Origin: Hypericum androsaemum
Lineage: Eukaryota; Streptophyta; Magnoliopsida; Malpighiales; Hypericaceae
Assembly (NCBI GenBank): GCA_963995505.1
Contig: OZ023182.1
Location: 14,488,619 to 14,552,618, forward strand
DNA length: 64,000 nt
Reading direction: 5' to 3'
Position numbers and translations under genes: made by a program. Shown here one piece after another: positions 37,535-48,349 of the stretch (position 1 is its first letter; every line of letters starts with the position of its first letter). Under the pieces are notes generated by a model. The model worked only from the letters and a program-made list of their open reading frames with translations. It was not told the origin of the DNA and searched no databases.

Positions 37535-37649
37535 AACTCCCTCAAGTTAGAGCGTAGAGATTGACGATGTCCAACTTGGAAACAAGAGCCAACCGGTCAA
37601 CGCCAAGGCCTTTGGTGAAGATGTCAGCGAGGGGGGTGGCCTGCTCCAC
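37535..37649 (-). pseudogene. copia pol C-terminal tail of a second copy
   Basis: Minus-strand translation reads EQATPLADIFTKGLGVDRLA, then LVSKLDIVNLYALT and a stop, then TTGAGGGAGT and the LTR. ADIFTKGL is the standard end of copia RNase H. This part is missing from the left copy, and it is cut off at 37650 by a TRIM-type LTR. Confidence 0.8.
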
Positions 37650-37757
37650 GTTAGAATCTCCATGTCCAACCCAAAATCTTAATGCAGTGGGTTGGTGAAT
37701 TTTTCACACTTATAAACTTGTCCCCCACTCGTATTTTAACCGATGTGGAATTCTCAA
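37650..37757. mobile_element. solo LTR of the TRIM family
   Basis: Runs from GTTAGAATCTCCATGTCC to GGAATTCTCAACA. It shares TTAGAATxTCCATxTCxAAC, AATCTTAA and TTTTTCACACTTATAAAC with the TRIM LTRs at 29405-29718 and with 60150-60212. No internal region or PBS adjoins it. Confidence 0.6.
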
Positions 37758-38905
37758 CAGAAGTATTTGGATTTCTCTTCTAGCCCTACATTTAGGGCTT
37801 GTTTGATTAGAGAACTATATAACCTCTAGGAAATTAATAAGAATTGTGGATACTTCTTGATAATTTGCCAAGTAGTAATCTGTAAATTGCTGAAAAAGGG
37901 TTTTGGCTAACTTGGCTATACAAAGAGGACTTCTGTCTAATCCTAATTCTAGACAAGTTAGAAGACGATGAAGGAGGGAAAAAAAGCAGCGAAAGTAGTG
38001 AAATCGGAACGTAAGTCTCGTTGTCCGACCCCCTTTCTGTGCATCATATCCCTGGTACTTGTACTATACGTAATATGTTGATTTACGAAATTGTGTACAT
38101 AGGAATTAAGATTAAATTCAGATCTGTGAAATGAAAATGAGCATTAGTTTCGAGGTAAGTAGATTTTCTTCGTAGAATACTGTAATGATTACGAGTTCGG
38201 ATTCTGTGAGATTATTTGATCTAACGTACTACTGGTGGTGTTAATGGCATTATATAATGAAAACCTGTGAATTTCCAATTGAAGAATTAAAGTTCCGTGT
38301 GGCTTCTGTACTTCGTAGGATTCTTGGGATTTCTTTATGTGTACTAAAAAATCTTGGGATTTCTTTAAGCGTGGCTTCTTAGGATTCATAAACATGGGAT
38401 ATCAAAATCTTGATGATGCCATTAGTATGTTATGCGTGAAAATACAGTTTTTATTAGTATGTTATGGATGAACATACCGTGATCGGATTTGATTTCGTCT
38501 CTAAGACCATGGATTGGTAACTTCTGTTTTATTAAGCGTGAAACATAGTTTGATGGAGATGGTAAATTTGGATAGCTCGTTTTATTGAGAATAATATCTT
38601 GATTTCCAATTACTCGTAAAGCAAATTGAAGAACCATAGTTTGCTGGAGATGGTACATTTGGATAGCTTTACCTTAATGTAATACCGCATTTTAGGGGCC
38701 GGCAAGCTACTAATCAATTCGATCAGCAACATCTTCATCCGCCTGGGAGTTACTGATCCAATAATTCCAAGTTTCGAGATATTCTTCTATGCCCGTGAAG
38801 AAATCAAAGGGTAAGCTATCTGCGGGTTGGCATAAAAAGGAAGATTGTAATTCATAATTCACTTTCAGCTACTTACTAGTCCGAAATACAAAGAGGTAGA
38901 TAGCA
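37758..38905. other. intergenic; 3' flank of the response-regulator-like gene
   Basis: AT-rich. A short plus-strand stretch at 37969-38012 (MKEGKKAAKVVKSER followed by GTAAGT) could be an orphan exon, but nothing downstream supports it. The 3' UTR of the minus-strand gene probably occupies 38700-38905. Confidence 0.4.
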
Positions 38906-39978
38906 TCAATGTATTGAACCTTCAGACCCGATTGGCTCTTGGATCAATTCGTCTATATCAAAAAGGATTTCATCCTGATCCCTAGCATCAGGAGGAGAGG
39001 TTTCAGGTGCCACATGAGAATAATGTCCTTGATTCTGGTTTGTAAGCTGTTGTGGACTATTAGTACCTGTGATAACTTAGAGAAATAGAACATTTGTTAA
39101 TTATTACTACTCATCAAATCATCAAGAATGAGTGATCAGGCTATTAGTTGCTACAAACCTTGAGGCAGAGCAGGAAGATTAAACTGGCTAGGGGCAGAAG
39201 TATTGTCCGAAAATGGCATAATAACACTATTCTCCTGCCTCCCATGACCCAAAAGAGTTGGACCTGCAACTTGTGTCAGTTGGTAAGGAAAAGAGGAATA
39301 ATTTGCAGTGAAGGTTCCTTGGAAGTTGGTTGCTGCTCCTTGTCCATATCCTGTAGTGGCATTGTCGAATCCTACATAAGTTACAAGCTAAGAACACAAG
39401 AGAACTTTGAAAAGCTTAATGCATCCTATTAAATGGGTGAAAAACATGGAATCCAGCTAAGCATTGATCCAATTTAATAGTGAAAGAGCCAATAACCTTG
39501 GGTAGTGTCAGTCGGTTGCGTTGATGATTTTCCGGAGCTAAAAGAGCCATTAGCCAATAGTTGCTCGTGCAGCCGCTTTATTTCTGATGCATATTTCTGC
39601 ATAATTACCGTGGACTCCAAGTTATTATATAACTGAAGGAATATTGTGAACGTTGCTATGATACTGATAATTGCAGTTGTAACCAAATGTAAATGAACAG
39701 AGGTTAACAAGAAAAGAATAACCGGCTTTAACTGCACGTTTCTTATGTGCGTGGAAATAATCAGATATCCAAATTTTTAACAAGTCGACTAATAAAAATT
39801 TAAATGAATTAGCATCTTTAAATGCGGCAAAATTCTGTGAAACAATTAACATATGTATAACCCATAAATCAACCTGTAGTGGGCTAGAAATGTCCTGGAG
39901 GGTAATAGTATTCTTGTCCGGTATAGCATTAGTACTATCCCCTGCCATAAAATTAAAAAAACATTGCACATGAATGCG

Positions 39979-40014
<36 letters not shown>

Positions 40015-41998
40015 GTTTATTATTATAAGAACCTGTTGTTATATTTCCGGTGAATGACTTAGGAGTAGACTCGGCCTCCGGAGGATTACCGGTCTTCTTA
40101 GTAAGGGGAGTCCTTATCTTGATCTGATAATAATACTCGGTATGGTCATATATATTTCCATTTCCCTTTCCTTTTTTAAAGGGCTTCGCTATCCATTCGA
40201 CGACGTTGTCGCCGATCACACTGACATGAACTTTCGATTCTCTTACAACTTCCTTGCCCTTGTCCATGTCGTCCAGTTCTCTTACAACTTCCTTGCCTTT
40301 GCCCTTGCCATTGCCCTTGGACTTATTTGTACCAACGTAGAGAGTTAGAGAGGTTTTCATGAAGTGTAAGGTTAAATAGTGTTTAATACTATCCCTAATA
40401 AGTTGGTCGTTGTTATTAGCTAGGTTGTCACCTGAGCAAGCTCCACATTTGTGGTAGGTTGCTTGTGCTTCTTGCGCGACGGTGTGGCCTCTTCGACGGT
40501 CTGCCAAACGTCTATCAGCTCGGGCCAGTCGTTCGGTTTAACCATGCAATATGTTACCCCCTCTTTTTTTAGCTTGGCGAAGTAGTTAGGACTTGTTTCC
40601 CTGACCATGGCTGCATCGAGTATATTCAAGCATGTTTTAATCTAATTTACTCTCATTTTCCGTACATTTTAAGATATATATATATACACACACACACCAT
40701 TTAGACTTACCTACAACGGGGATGCGATTTTGAACGAGGATCTGAAGGAAGGAGAGCCTTCGCATACCCATCATCTCTAAGTTGGCGAGCACAATTTGGA
40801 ACCTCTCATACTCTTCTTCTCGGGCCATAGCCAAACCATGAGATGGTATTGTCGTGACGACTACTGAAATTATTGGCAAATAAACATTTTAATTTTCGAC
40901 AAGATATGTGTACTATACAGGATCATGGATTAAAAAAGGAGTTGTTCCTCTTTCTAATTTAAAATTGCTAATACAATTCAGTAATTTGACAATTAATTGA
41001 CGGTTAGCCAAAAAGCAAAATATGGAATGTATTTCCATTTAGTTAATCAATTTGAGACCTCGTTCCAGTCCAAAATTTAAATAAATCTCATCTAATATTA
41101 TAAATGAGATCTTATTAATCCTATTAGTTGTATCATGTCTCTCTACTCGGCATATAACAACCAGAGTTAAATACTCATTAATTAGTTCACCAGAGCCTCA
41201 CTTAATTAACCATCAGTGGTTCATTAATTAGCCAAAAAGCGACTTAGGAAAACTTTATTGTCACCGGAGAAAAGACTTGCACAAAATTAGGACACCAAAT
41301 AGTTCAAGTATTTAAGATCTGCTTCATCTAAGTGTGTCTCTTCCATTTTCTATGGTAACTTTGTTGTGGTTATTCACTCATCAAGTATGGAATGATTAAC
41401 ATCAAGAACATCTGAATAAATTACACTTTCAGCATATATATATATATATATGCTAGCGAGGTGGCTATGGAGTTAATGCAATAGGAAGTATTTCCGAGAA
41501 TTTTATGGGTTACAGTCTTATAAACGAAAACATCAAACAATATCTAAATGAATAATAGCAAATTGACAATTATTTTGAGTTTGTGTTAAAAAAAACTTGT
41601 TTCAAACAATATTTTGAAGTCATTCTGATAACGCCTTTAAATGGTATTTCAAAAATACTGCACCCCGCCCAATTTCGAATTTTTTTTTAGTATAACTTCT
41701 CATGGATGATCATCGACCCAATTGACCCAACAAATATTTATGGATCTTGGTAAAAGTCGTATCATATAAAATCTTTATGAATCTCTTCTCCATCTTTTTT
41801 TAATTAAGTATTTTGACTATTTATTAAAAAGATAGATAAATAGAGCAAGGTTATTTATTTATTACCTTTGTAAGTGAAAAGCTCGAGAATTGCTGTAATT
41901 CTACTGAGATATAGTGGATCGTCATCCACCACCAAGACATTTAAGTGCTTGTGGCGATCAGGGACAAAGCTACTTGGTTCTTTATATATATCTTCCAT
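38906..41998 (-). CDS. response-regulator-like protein with degenerate receiver, nine exons
   Basis: My model: exons 41998-41866, 40863-40711, 40610-40432, 40321-40033, 39941-39874, 39834-39733, 39632-39497, 39371-39159, 39066-38906. All are GT-AG with agreeing phases, giving about 477 residues. Exons 1-3 form a receiver domain: LNVLVVDDDPLYLSRITAIL keeps the acidic pocket, and the intron after the second helix sits where type-B ARR genes have it. FQIVLANLEMMGM has Asn where the phospho-accepting Asp belongs, while MVKPNDWPELIDVW keeps the conserved Lys. Exon 4 is Lys-rich with a repeated KGKEVVRE. No GARP/Myb domain is recognisable. Exon 7 encodes a helix (YASEIKRLHEQLL), and exons 8-9 a Gln/Asn/Ser-rich, acid-ended tail (DEILFDIDELIQEP) like an activation region. 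I infer a pseudo-response regulator. The exon 4 start and the exon 6 end are the least certain. Confidence 0.65.
39980..40010. repeat. TA microsatellite in an intron
   Basis: A TA dinucleotide run of about 30 bp in intron 4 of the response-regulator-like gene, just upstream of the exon 5 acceptor on the minus strand. Confidence 0.95.
41435..41452. repeat. TA microsatellite at the edge of the repeated intron
   Basis: An AT dinucleotide run next to TGCTAGCGAGGTGGCTATGG. A similar AT run lies at the matching edge of the inverted copy (48271-48298). Confidence 0.9.
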
Positions 41999-42129
41999 TT
42001 TTTTATGGGGAAGGATGAACTTTTTTGCGGAGCAATAAAAGACAAGGTGGTGTGTTTCTTTCTCGTCACTAATGTGTATATATAGTTGAAAATATTATTT
42101 ATTTCTCTTACTTTAAAAAAAATATTTAT

Positions 42130-42430
42130 ATTCTCTTTTCCTTTCAAGTTCTTGTTCCTTTTTTTGAGTTTCTAAGAAGGACTAATTCGTTATCAAAGGG
42201 GGAGGAGGGAAATTGGAAATTTTTAGAAAGGGAAATTTTATACTCATAAAGGGGGGGAATTTTAATGCTGGTAAAGGAGTCAGGCGTGGGGCTCCGTTGG
42301 CAAAATTTTATAGAGGTTAATCGGTTATAATATATTAATTTAAGAACCCACAACTTATATCAATTGATAAATGTAGTGACCTATCTTAACAAAAAATCTT
42401 GAATTTAAGCACTAGAAAGCTTGTAGGGAG
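42130..42430. repeat. half of a foldback MITE family
   Basis: Contains GGAAATTTTATACTCATAAAGGGGGGG, GGCGTGGGGCTC and GGTTATAATATATTAATTTAAGAACC, which recur in both orientations at 48350-49287. Only one arm is present here. It lies just upstream of the ATG of the response-regulator-like gene, so it may form part of its promoter region. Confidence 0.65.
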
Positions 42431-43510
42431 AATTTTGTTACCTTTCAAAGATCCCACCCGTCACAAACGTGCACTAGTCAGTGTAATGAATATCCAAATA
42501 CCATGTGGTATAAAAATATATACTAATTTAATAAAGTAATATCATAATTTTTTGGTTAAACAACATTTGTTTTGAAGAGTACCACGACCTAATAGTGATA
42601 CATTCGTGCCAAAGGGCACTTGTCTCAACGGCACAAGGTATAGCAATGAATTGACGGAAGTTTGAGTTCAATTCTTGATAATTATAATTTTTTTTAAGAT
42701 TTACTTCTACAAAAAAATAGTGGTAGATTAGCAAGACACGAATTAAAAAAACTTTGATTAAGCTATATTGAATAATTATTGGCTATCGAGGAGGAAGAAG
42801 GAAGCAAAAGGATAAGCTTCCACCTAAAGGATGAAGATGTGAAGAAATAGTATATTTAGACTTACTAAAAAAAGGTTACAATAGTGTGTTTAATAGAAGC
42901 AAGGTGGCCAAGCAACTTAAGATTTTGGGTTAGATATGAGGATTCTAACATATTCACCAAAAATATTAAAACACTGTCATTGATTCCAATAGAAGTTGGT
43001 TCAAGTGGTAAAAAAATTTGAATTTAGTTAGGAAAGTTTTGGGTTTCAATGTTATAAATATAAGTAATCATTAATCACTGGGAGAACCTATGTCTAAATA
43101 GCCTACGACAGTAAGATATTTCATCCAAAAAACACTAACATCGATATACAAAGCCAAGAGACTTGCATGAGTCAAAACATAGCAGAACCAAACCGTTAAA
43201 CAGAATCACAAAAAGCAAAGAACTACAGACGGAATCTCAGGACTACATACTTTGGACCAAATCACAGAATGCCGGGCAACTGAATAACATAATTTTAATA
43301 GAATGTAACAATGTGTTGGGAAATAATAGTAGGTTAGCAATCATAAATAATTTCTTCATTCATGATCAAATTCCTCACTTATTTCAACTTAAGCTGTACT
43401 TCTTTACTGAGGTACTGACTGCATTAACAGTACCATTCTAGCTATCAGGTAAAGAACTCAGCAAAATGGGTTTGTACCTCATGATCGAAGTTGATCTTAA
43501 TCGAGCTCAA

Positions 43511-43930
43511 CTAGGCACTCGTTGTGTTAAACTTGTTAAGATGCTTGGCCACTATCGTACTCTCTGCCATCTTGAGGTTGAACAACCTCCACATCAGGTG
43601 CACCTTGTTCGCGGCTGATGACTTCTCGTACACATCGGACAAAGTCTCCAGCATGTCTTTGGTAGTTTTTAATTTTACTATATGCAAGGCAATGTTCTTG
43701 GACAACGATAAGTGCACCATGCTCATCGCCTTCTTGTACAACAAACTCCACTCTTCTTCCTTCATGTCTTCGGGCTTCTTCGAGTTAGGTACAAATCCTT
43801 GCTATACATATAGTCCTCTATCTGCATCTTTCAGAACCCATACAAGAATGTCTACGTCTGGGGACGTGCCAAGCCAGAGTTTTTCCACTAGGTTTCTTGT
43901 GCGTCGCTACAATTTTTTGTTAAATTCAGG
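43511..43930 (-). pseudogene. copia gag (UBN2) fragment, copy A
   Basis: Translation of the minus strand gives MKEEEWSLLYKKAMSMVHLS, LKTTKDMLETLSDVYEKSSA, and ANKVHLMWRLFNLKMAES, the central part of a UBN2-type copia gag. An upstream in-frame stop (TAG, where copy B has TGG) cuts the frame in this copy. No protease or pol follows. Confidence 0.7.
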
Positions 43931-44058
43931 ATGAGCCTTTACATGAGTATTTATAGAGGAGCAATCCTAAATTAAGTTTACAAGCCGAACCGAACTAAAA
44001 TAGGAAATGAATTAAGCTGATGCAGGCACACCTAGCGGCTTTAATTTTAGTTTAGTTT

Positions 44059-44860
44059 TATTATACTCTCGGGTCCCTGGCTAACGTCAGTACTCATTTT
44101 TTTTTTTGTCGTGAAATTGAGCAAAATAGCCTTAAACAAAAAAAAATCAACTCCTTCAACCTCTAAACACTCAAGAACATCTCAACCCAATTAATCAACT
44201 GAGCCCAATTTCCAAGCAAACCTCAAGAACCCAATTCAAAAATCTAGAATCCAACACCAACTCATTATTCCAGAGCTCGAAACCCATCCCCACAGCCTCC
44301 TCTAGTCGCCCTACCTCCGCGAAGCACCTTACCATACAAGCAACAACCTCACAGGCTCCTGATTATAGTACCAGTCTGTGACCCTTGAGCAAATGGAATT
44401 GACAAGGGAATGCAGGTGCAGAGGCGGCTGGGAAAAAGGAGGCGGTGTCGAGGTTTTAGTTTTTCAAAAGGGAGGACCGAGGGCATCCTGTAGCTGAAGG
44501 TGGAAGGCTCAAAGGACCGAGGGCGATGGCGACAGTGCCGGAGAAAGTCAGGAGGAGAAATGCGAAGAGCGCTTACAATGATCCCAAAAATGAGGAGAGA
44601 GCTAAAAGGAAAGAGGTCCAAGTTCCAATCTTTATGCCGCCAGCGCTTGACCGGTGAATGGCCGCCATCGATTTTTGAATTGGGTTTTGAGGTTTGCTTG
44701 GAATTGGGATTAGTTGATTAATTGGGTTGAGGTGTTCTTGAGTGATTAGAGGTTGGAGGAGATGATTTTTTATTTTTTGTTTAAGGGTATTTTGGTCATT
44801 TCCATGATAAAAAATGAAAAAATGAGTGCTAACGTCAGTCAGGCACCCGAGAGTATAATA
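44059..44860. mobile_element. DNA transposon with long TIRs (about 200 bp), copy A
   Basis: The left end TATTATACTCTCGGGTCCCT is mirrored at the right end by GGCACCCGAGAGTATAATA. The inverted similarity extends inward for about 190-200 bp: left AACCCAATTAATCAACTGAG, right TAGTTGATTAATTGGGTT. The unique core of about 400 bp contains a plus-strand frame MATVPEKVRRRNAKSAYNDP running to PPALDR and a stop. There is no transposase. Long TIRs suggest a Mutator-like non-autonomous or foldback element, and a captured gene fragment in the core is possible. Target duplication not resolved. Confidence 0.65.
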
Positions 44861-45280
44861 AATAAAATACGGGAGACTACAAAATTATTTTCAGAAACTC
44901 AGGGACCCGAGAGAGAGGATGATCAAACACCATAGACAAGGGGTAATTTACCCTATTATTTTATTATTAATCATACGTGCATTTTTAAATTAAATATTTA
45001 AATCTCATATATACACGTATAAATTTCATATGGTATATTTATATTCACAATTAAAAAAATAGTCTATCTTTAATGATAAGATAAACAATGCTAAATATGG
45101 ATATTGTCCCTAGTCATATTTTTTGGTTATGTATGGAGAGATATAAATATCCATTGGAAGTCGGTTGTTATGCGATATTATTTACTTGGTTAAACTAACA
45201 ATCATAAACTCTCAAGTCCCTGTGCCGAGTGTTATTATTTTTAGATTAATCGTTCCAAATATATTTTGCATTCATGTACA

Positions 45281-45371
45281 GATGAATCAACGAGGCTTGG
45301 ATTTTTTCTATTCCTCTTCGAGAGTCATCAGAAAAGGCGGCCTAAACTGTTTTTATGATTCATTGTCCAGG
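45281..45371 (+). other. exon-like fragment with splice sites
   Basis: ATGTACAG precedes MNQRGLDFFYSSSRVIRKGG (continuing to DSLSR), and the segment ends in TCCAG|GTAAGAA, so it looks like an internal exon with acceptor and donor. The same fragment is in copy B at about 62386-62476. No partner exon or domain is recognised; it may be a captured gene piece. Confidence 0.3.
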
Positions 45372-45746
45372 TAAGAAATAAAATTGGTCAATTTGTTCGG
45401 TCAACTGAAAACGGGATCGTTCATTTGGTCGTATAATTCGGTTATGGCAGCTTTCTGTAGAGTTGACATTAATAAATGGATTAGTTTTTGCTAACCAGAA
45501 GATTACTATAGGGTAAAGTCCAAAGTCACGTCACATTATGCATGTGAGAAGAAAATGCAGCATTTTATTTCCCTTGTCGCTACTAAATGGTGCTGTTATG
45601 CAAACTAATCGAGCGAGCTTGAATCGGTGGGACCATAATCTAATTATCAATTTTTTTAAGAACAACCCAGAGAGTGACCCACTCCTTGGCAACATGCCAG
45701 CCATCGTGCTTTGCAATTCATAAACTCTTTTTGTATTTTTATTTTT

Positions 45747-46211
45747 TTAAAAGTAAAATTTTATACCATAACATTCTTCGGGACTTGATATCCGAGATCT
45801 GCCTAACACCCCTACTCGCACTGCCTTAGAGTTCACCTTCTCCCTGCCTTCTCCATCCATTCGTATTTGGCTAAGCCTAATCTCGATTCCCACCGCATCT
45901 TCCTCCTCTTCATCCCCATTCCCCGGGGATGCCAAAGAATTACTTATATCCAAAGTTGGCGCAACCTTGCTCCCACCCCCAGCTTGCTTCACAAACATAT
46001 TTCCTACTTCACCATGCTGTTTCAATTTGGGTCTATAAAACTGCTCACGAACCTCCACATCTCCTCCAGAGTTCATAAGAACCCTCTTCTCGGTAGTCAC
46101 CCCTTTCACCAACCGGAAATTATTTCCATGCACTTTTGAACTGACTCCCCGAGTTCTGATATTTCCTGCAGCTTGATAGAAGATGTCCAACAATTTTGCA
46201 ATGTGAATCAA
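45747..46211 (-). CDS. hypothetical ORF of 154 codons, copy A
   Basis: An open frame MIHIAKLLDIFYQAAGNIRT with a Gly-rich middle (VKQAGGGSKVAPTL) and an acidic run (NGDEEEEDAVGIEI). It is kept open with the same length in copy B (62851-63315) despite several substitutions. No known domain is recognised. It could be the variable C-terminal part of a LINE ORF1, judging by composition only, or a host gene exon. There is no clear promoter. I cannot assign a function. Confidence 0.35.
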   Translation of the reverse strand: MIHIAKLLDIFYQAAGNIRTRGVSSKVHGNNFRLVKGVTTEKRVLMNSGGDVEVREQFYRPKLKQHGEVGNMFVKQAGGGSKVAPTLDISNSLASPGNGDEEEEDAVGIEIRLSQIRMDGEGREKVNSKAVRVGVLGRSRISSPEECYGIKFYF

Positions 46212-46489
46212 AAGCCAGTATGCTTTTATAAGTTATCCCAATGCAATGTAATAACCTATCTATCATAATAACTAATACTTTTTCAGAAAGTGTTAGTGGT
46301 AAATCTGGATCCCAACTTTTGCATAAAATAATTTTTTAATAAATACATATATTTTTGCATATTTTACGAATTTGAAAATATTATTTTGCGCTAAACTTTC
46401 TTATTTAATAAATTTTATATTATCATTCATCTTCAAATTACCTTCAGATTGTCCTTGTGATCTTAGACATGTTGTGATAAAAAATCCCC

Positions 46490-47001
46490 AATCGAGTATT
46501 GTATTCCATTTTTATAGCAAAGGAAGTACCTATATTGGGGATCAACCGTAAAATTAATTAAATAGGACATTAAATAATAAGCAAAAATATACTAGATTGG
46601 TTGATGTTTAGAAATCCACACTATCGGAATCTTTGCCATAACTATAGCTTGGTTTCTCTTTATTTCCTAACGTTTAGTAAAACCCAGTGATTGATAGCAT
46701 TAACATTTTGTATAGGAACAGAGAGAAATACGCTATATACCTAGAAATAATCGAGCGCGTCCATTAAGCTCCCGGTGGAGGGGTGAGATTAAACTAATAA
46801 CCATAATCATAATAGCAATCTTATTTCAGTGACAGAGTCAAACAACATGAGAATCTCTTAAATAAGAATTAATAAATAATTCTTACATTCTCCAACTACG
46901 CTTAAATATATGTTAATAGCAACAACATAATGTCCACAACATAAGTGACCTCAACTCATTGTCCACAATCATAATGTCATCATATGGTAAGCTATTAAAT
47001 A
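46490..47001. repeat. left arm of a long inverted repeat
   Basis: Reverse complement matches 47079-47690. Paired blocks include TTGGGGATCAACCGTAAAAT / TTACAATTGATCCCCAACAA, CCTAACGTTTAGTAAAACCC / TACCACTAAACGTTAGG, and CATCATATGGTAAGCTATTA / TTAATAGCATACCATATGAG. The loop is about 77 bp. Divergence is substantial, so the structure is not recent. Confidence 0.8.
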
Positions 47002-47078
47002 AGAGGTATAATGGTTATATATCATATATAGAAAGGTAAAGACGGTGCTTACCATTTCTCGCACCCCTCGTTATTGCT

Positions 47079-47690
47079 CACATTTAATAGCATACCATAT
47101 GAGGACATTATGACTGTGGACTATAAGTTGAGATAACTTATGTTATGAATATTACGTTATACTATTAACCTATATATATAGAGGTTTTGCAACTAGCTTA
47201 GAGATGTGGATTTAAGCAGGCGTTATTGGAGACAGATTCACATATTGCAAGCAAAGTGTCTTATCGAGGCCCTAGTTGGAGAATGTAAGAATTATTTTTT
47301 AATTCTTATTTAACTGGCTCTAATAGGGTCGAACTATGTTACTGATATAAGAGTCCTAGTATGATTATGGTTATTAATTTAATCCCAGCCCTCCATTGTG
47401 AGCTTGATAGATGCGCCCGATTAAATCTAAGTATATGGCTTAGTTCTCTCTCTGCCTGTACAAAGGTGTTAATGCTATCCATCAATGGGTACCACTAAAC
47501 GTTAGGAAACACAGAGAAACCAAGCTATAGTTGTGGCGATGATTCCGATAGCGTGGACACCGAGTACGTGATTTCTGTAAATCAACCAATCTCGTATGTT
47601 TCCGCTTATTGTTTAATATCCTATTTAATTAATCTTACAATTGATCCCCAACAAAGGTACTTCCGTTGCCATAAAAATAGAATTTCTGTA
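47079..47690. repeat. right arm of a long inverted repeat
   Basis: Pairs with 46490-47001. It contains an extra roughly 115-bp block (47160-47275) not present in the left arm. It runs directly into the inverted copy of the response-regulator exon. Confidence 0.8.
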
Positions 47691-48261
47691 CGATAGAGAA
47701 CCAAGAAGCTTTATCCCTATCGCTAGAAGCGCCAAAACATCTTGGTGGTGGATGACGATCAACTATATCTTGGTAGAATACGTCAGTTCTCTGGCCTTTT
47801 GACCACAACAGTAATAAAAAAATAACCTTGTTCCATTTATTTAGCTATTTTATAAGTAGTTCGAAAATTTTATTAAAAAAGACAGAGGTGAGATCTATTA
47901 AGATTTTATTGTATGATCCGTCTTTACCATGATTCTTAAATATTTTTGGGTCAATTGGGTTGGTGATGACAATGAGAAGTTATACTAAGTGTAGCTTCGT
48001 TTTTAAGTTGCGTGTGTGTCAATTTTTTAAATACCATGAAGGCTTTACCTGTATATGTTTATCGGCAACATGTCGGTTTGATGTTAGAATAACTTCAACA
48101 CTTACTTGACACTCGTTTTTTTTAACTTAAACCCAAAATTATTATTCGTTTTTATTTAATTCATTGTGATATTTTTTTGACATTTCCATATAGGAAGTGT
48201 TATATGACAGCACCCTGATAAATTTTCTCTAATATACATTAACTCCATAGCCACCTAGCTC

Positions 48262-48298
<37 letters not shown>
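47691..48298 (+). pseudogene. inverted copy of response-regulator exon 1 and intron 1
   Basis: On the plus strand, AACATCTTGGTGGTGGATGA encodes NILVVDDDQLYLGRIRQF, the receiver start, followed by sequence matching intron 1 of the intact gene (TATTTTTGGGTCAATTGGGT and GAGAAGTTATACTAAG). It ends at an AT run and AACTCCATAGCCACCTAGC, which also mark 41435-41475. The upstream codons (GAACCAAGAAGCTTTATCCC) match exon 1 only with frame changes, and the start ATG is lost. So it is a divergent, non-coding third copy in opposite orientation. Confidence 0.8.
48271..48298. repeat. TA microsatellite
   Basis: An AT dinucleotide run at the outer edge of the inverted exon and intron copy, counterpart of the one at 41435-41452. 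Confidence 0.9.
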
Positions 48299-48349
48299 GG
48301 ATGAAATTATAATTTATTCTGATTATCTTTTTATTGAAATTATTTCAAA

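Larger units (their letters stand above)
41527..46893. repeat. segmental duplication, copy A
   Basis: Aligns in direct orientation with 58563-64000 at an offset of about 17.04 kb, with near-identity over long stretches. The shared content is exon 1 and part of intron 1 of the response-regulator-like gene, a MITE half, TRIM sequence, a copia gag fragment, a long-TIR transposon, a hypothetical ORF, and the left arm of an inverted repeat. Copy A has about 195 bp absent from B (about 43209-43405) and lacks about 260 bp present in B (59985-60245). Confidence 0.95.

Noticed and set aside
37969..38020. Possible orphan exon MKEGKKAAKVVKSER before GTAAGT
   Set aside because: No second exon, promoter or homologue recognisable; too short to support.
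43524..43934. 136-codon plus-strand ORF, also in copy B
   Set aside because: Antisense shadow of the copia gag fragment, whose minus-strand frame has clear UBN2 motifs.
44349..44621. 90-codon minus-strand ORF in the long-TIR transposon
   Set aside because: No motif; the plus-strand frame in the same core looks more protein-like, and neither is supported by splice sites.
45538..45723. Overlapping 61-codon ORFs on both strands
   Set aside because: Symmetric short frames with no motif; not preserved as a frame in copy B, where an indel changes it.
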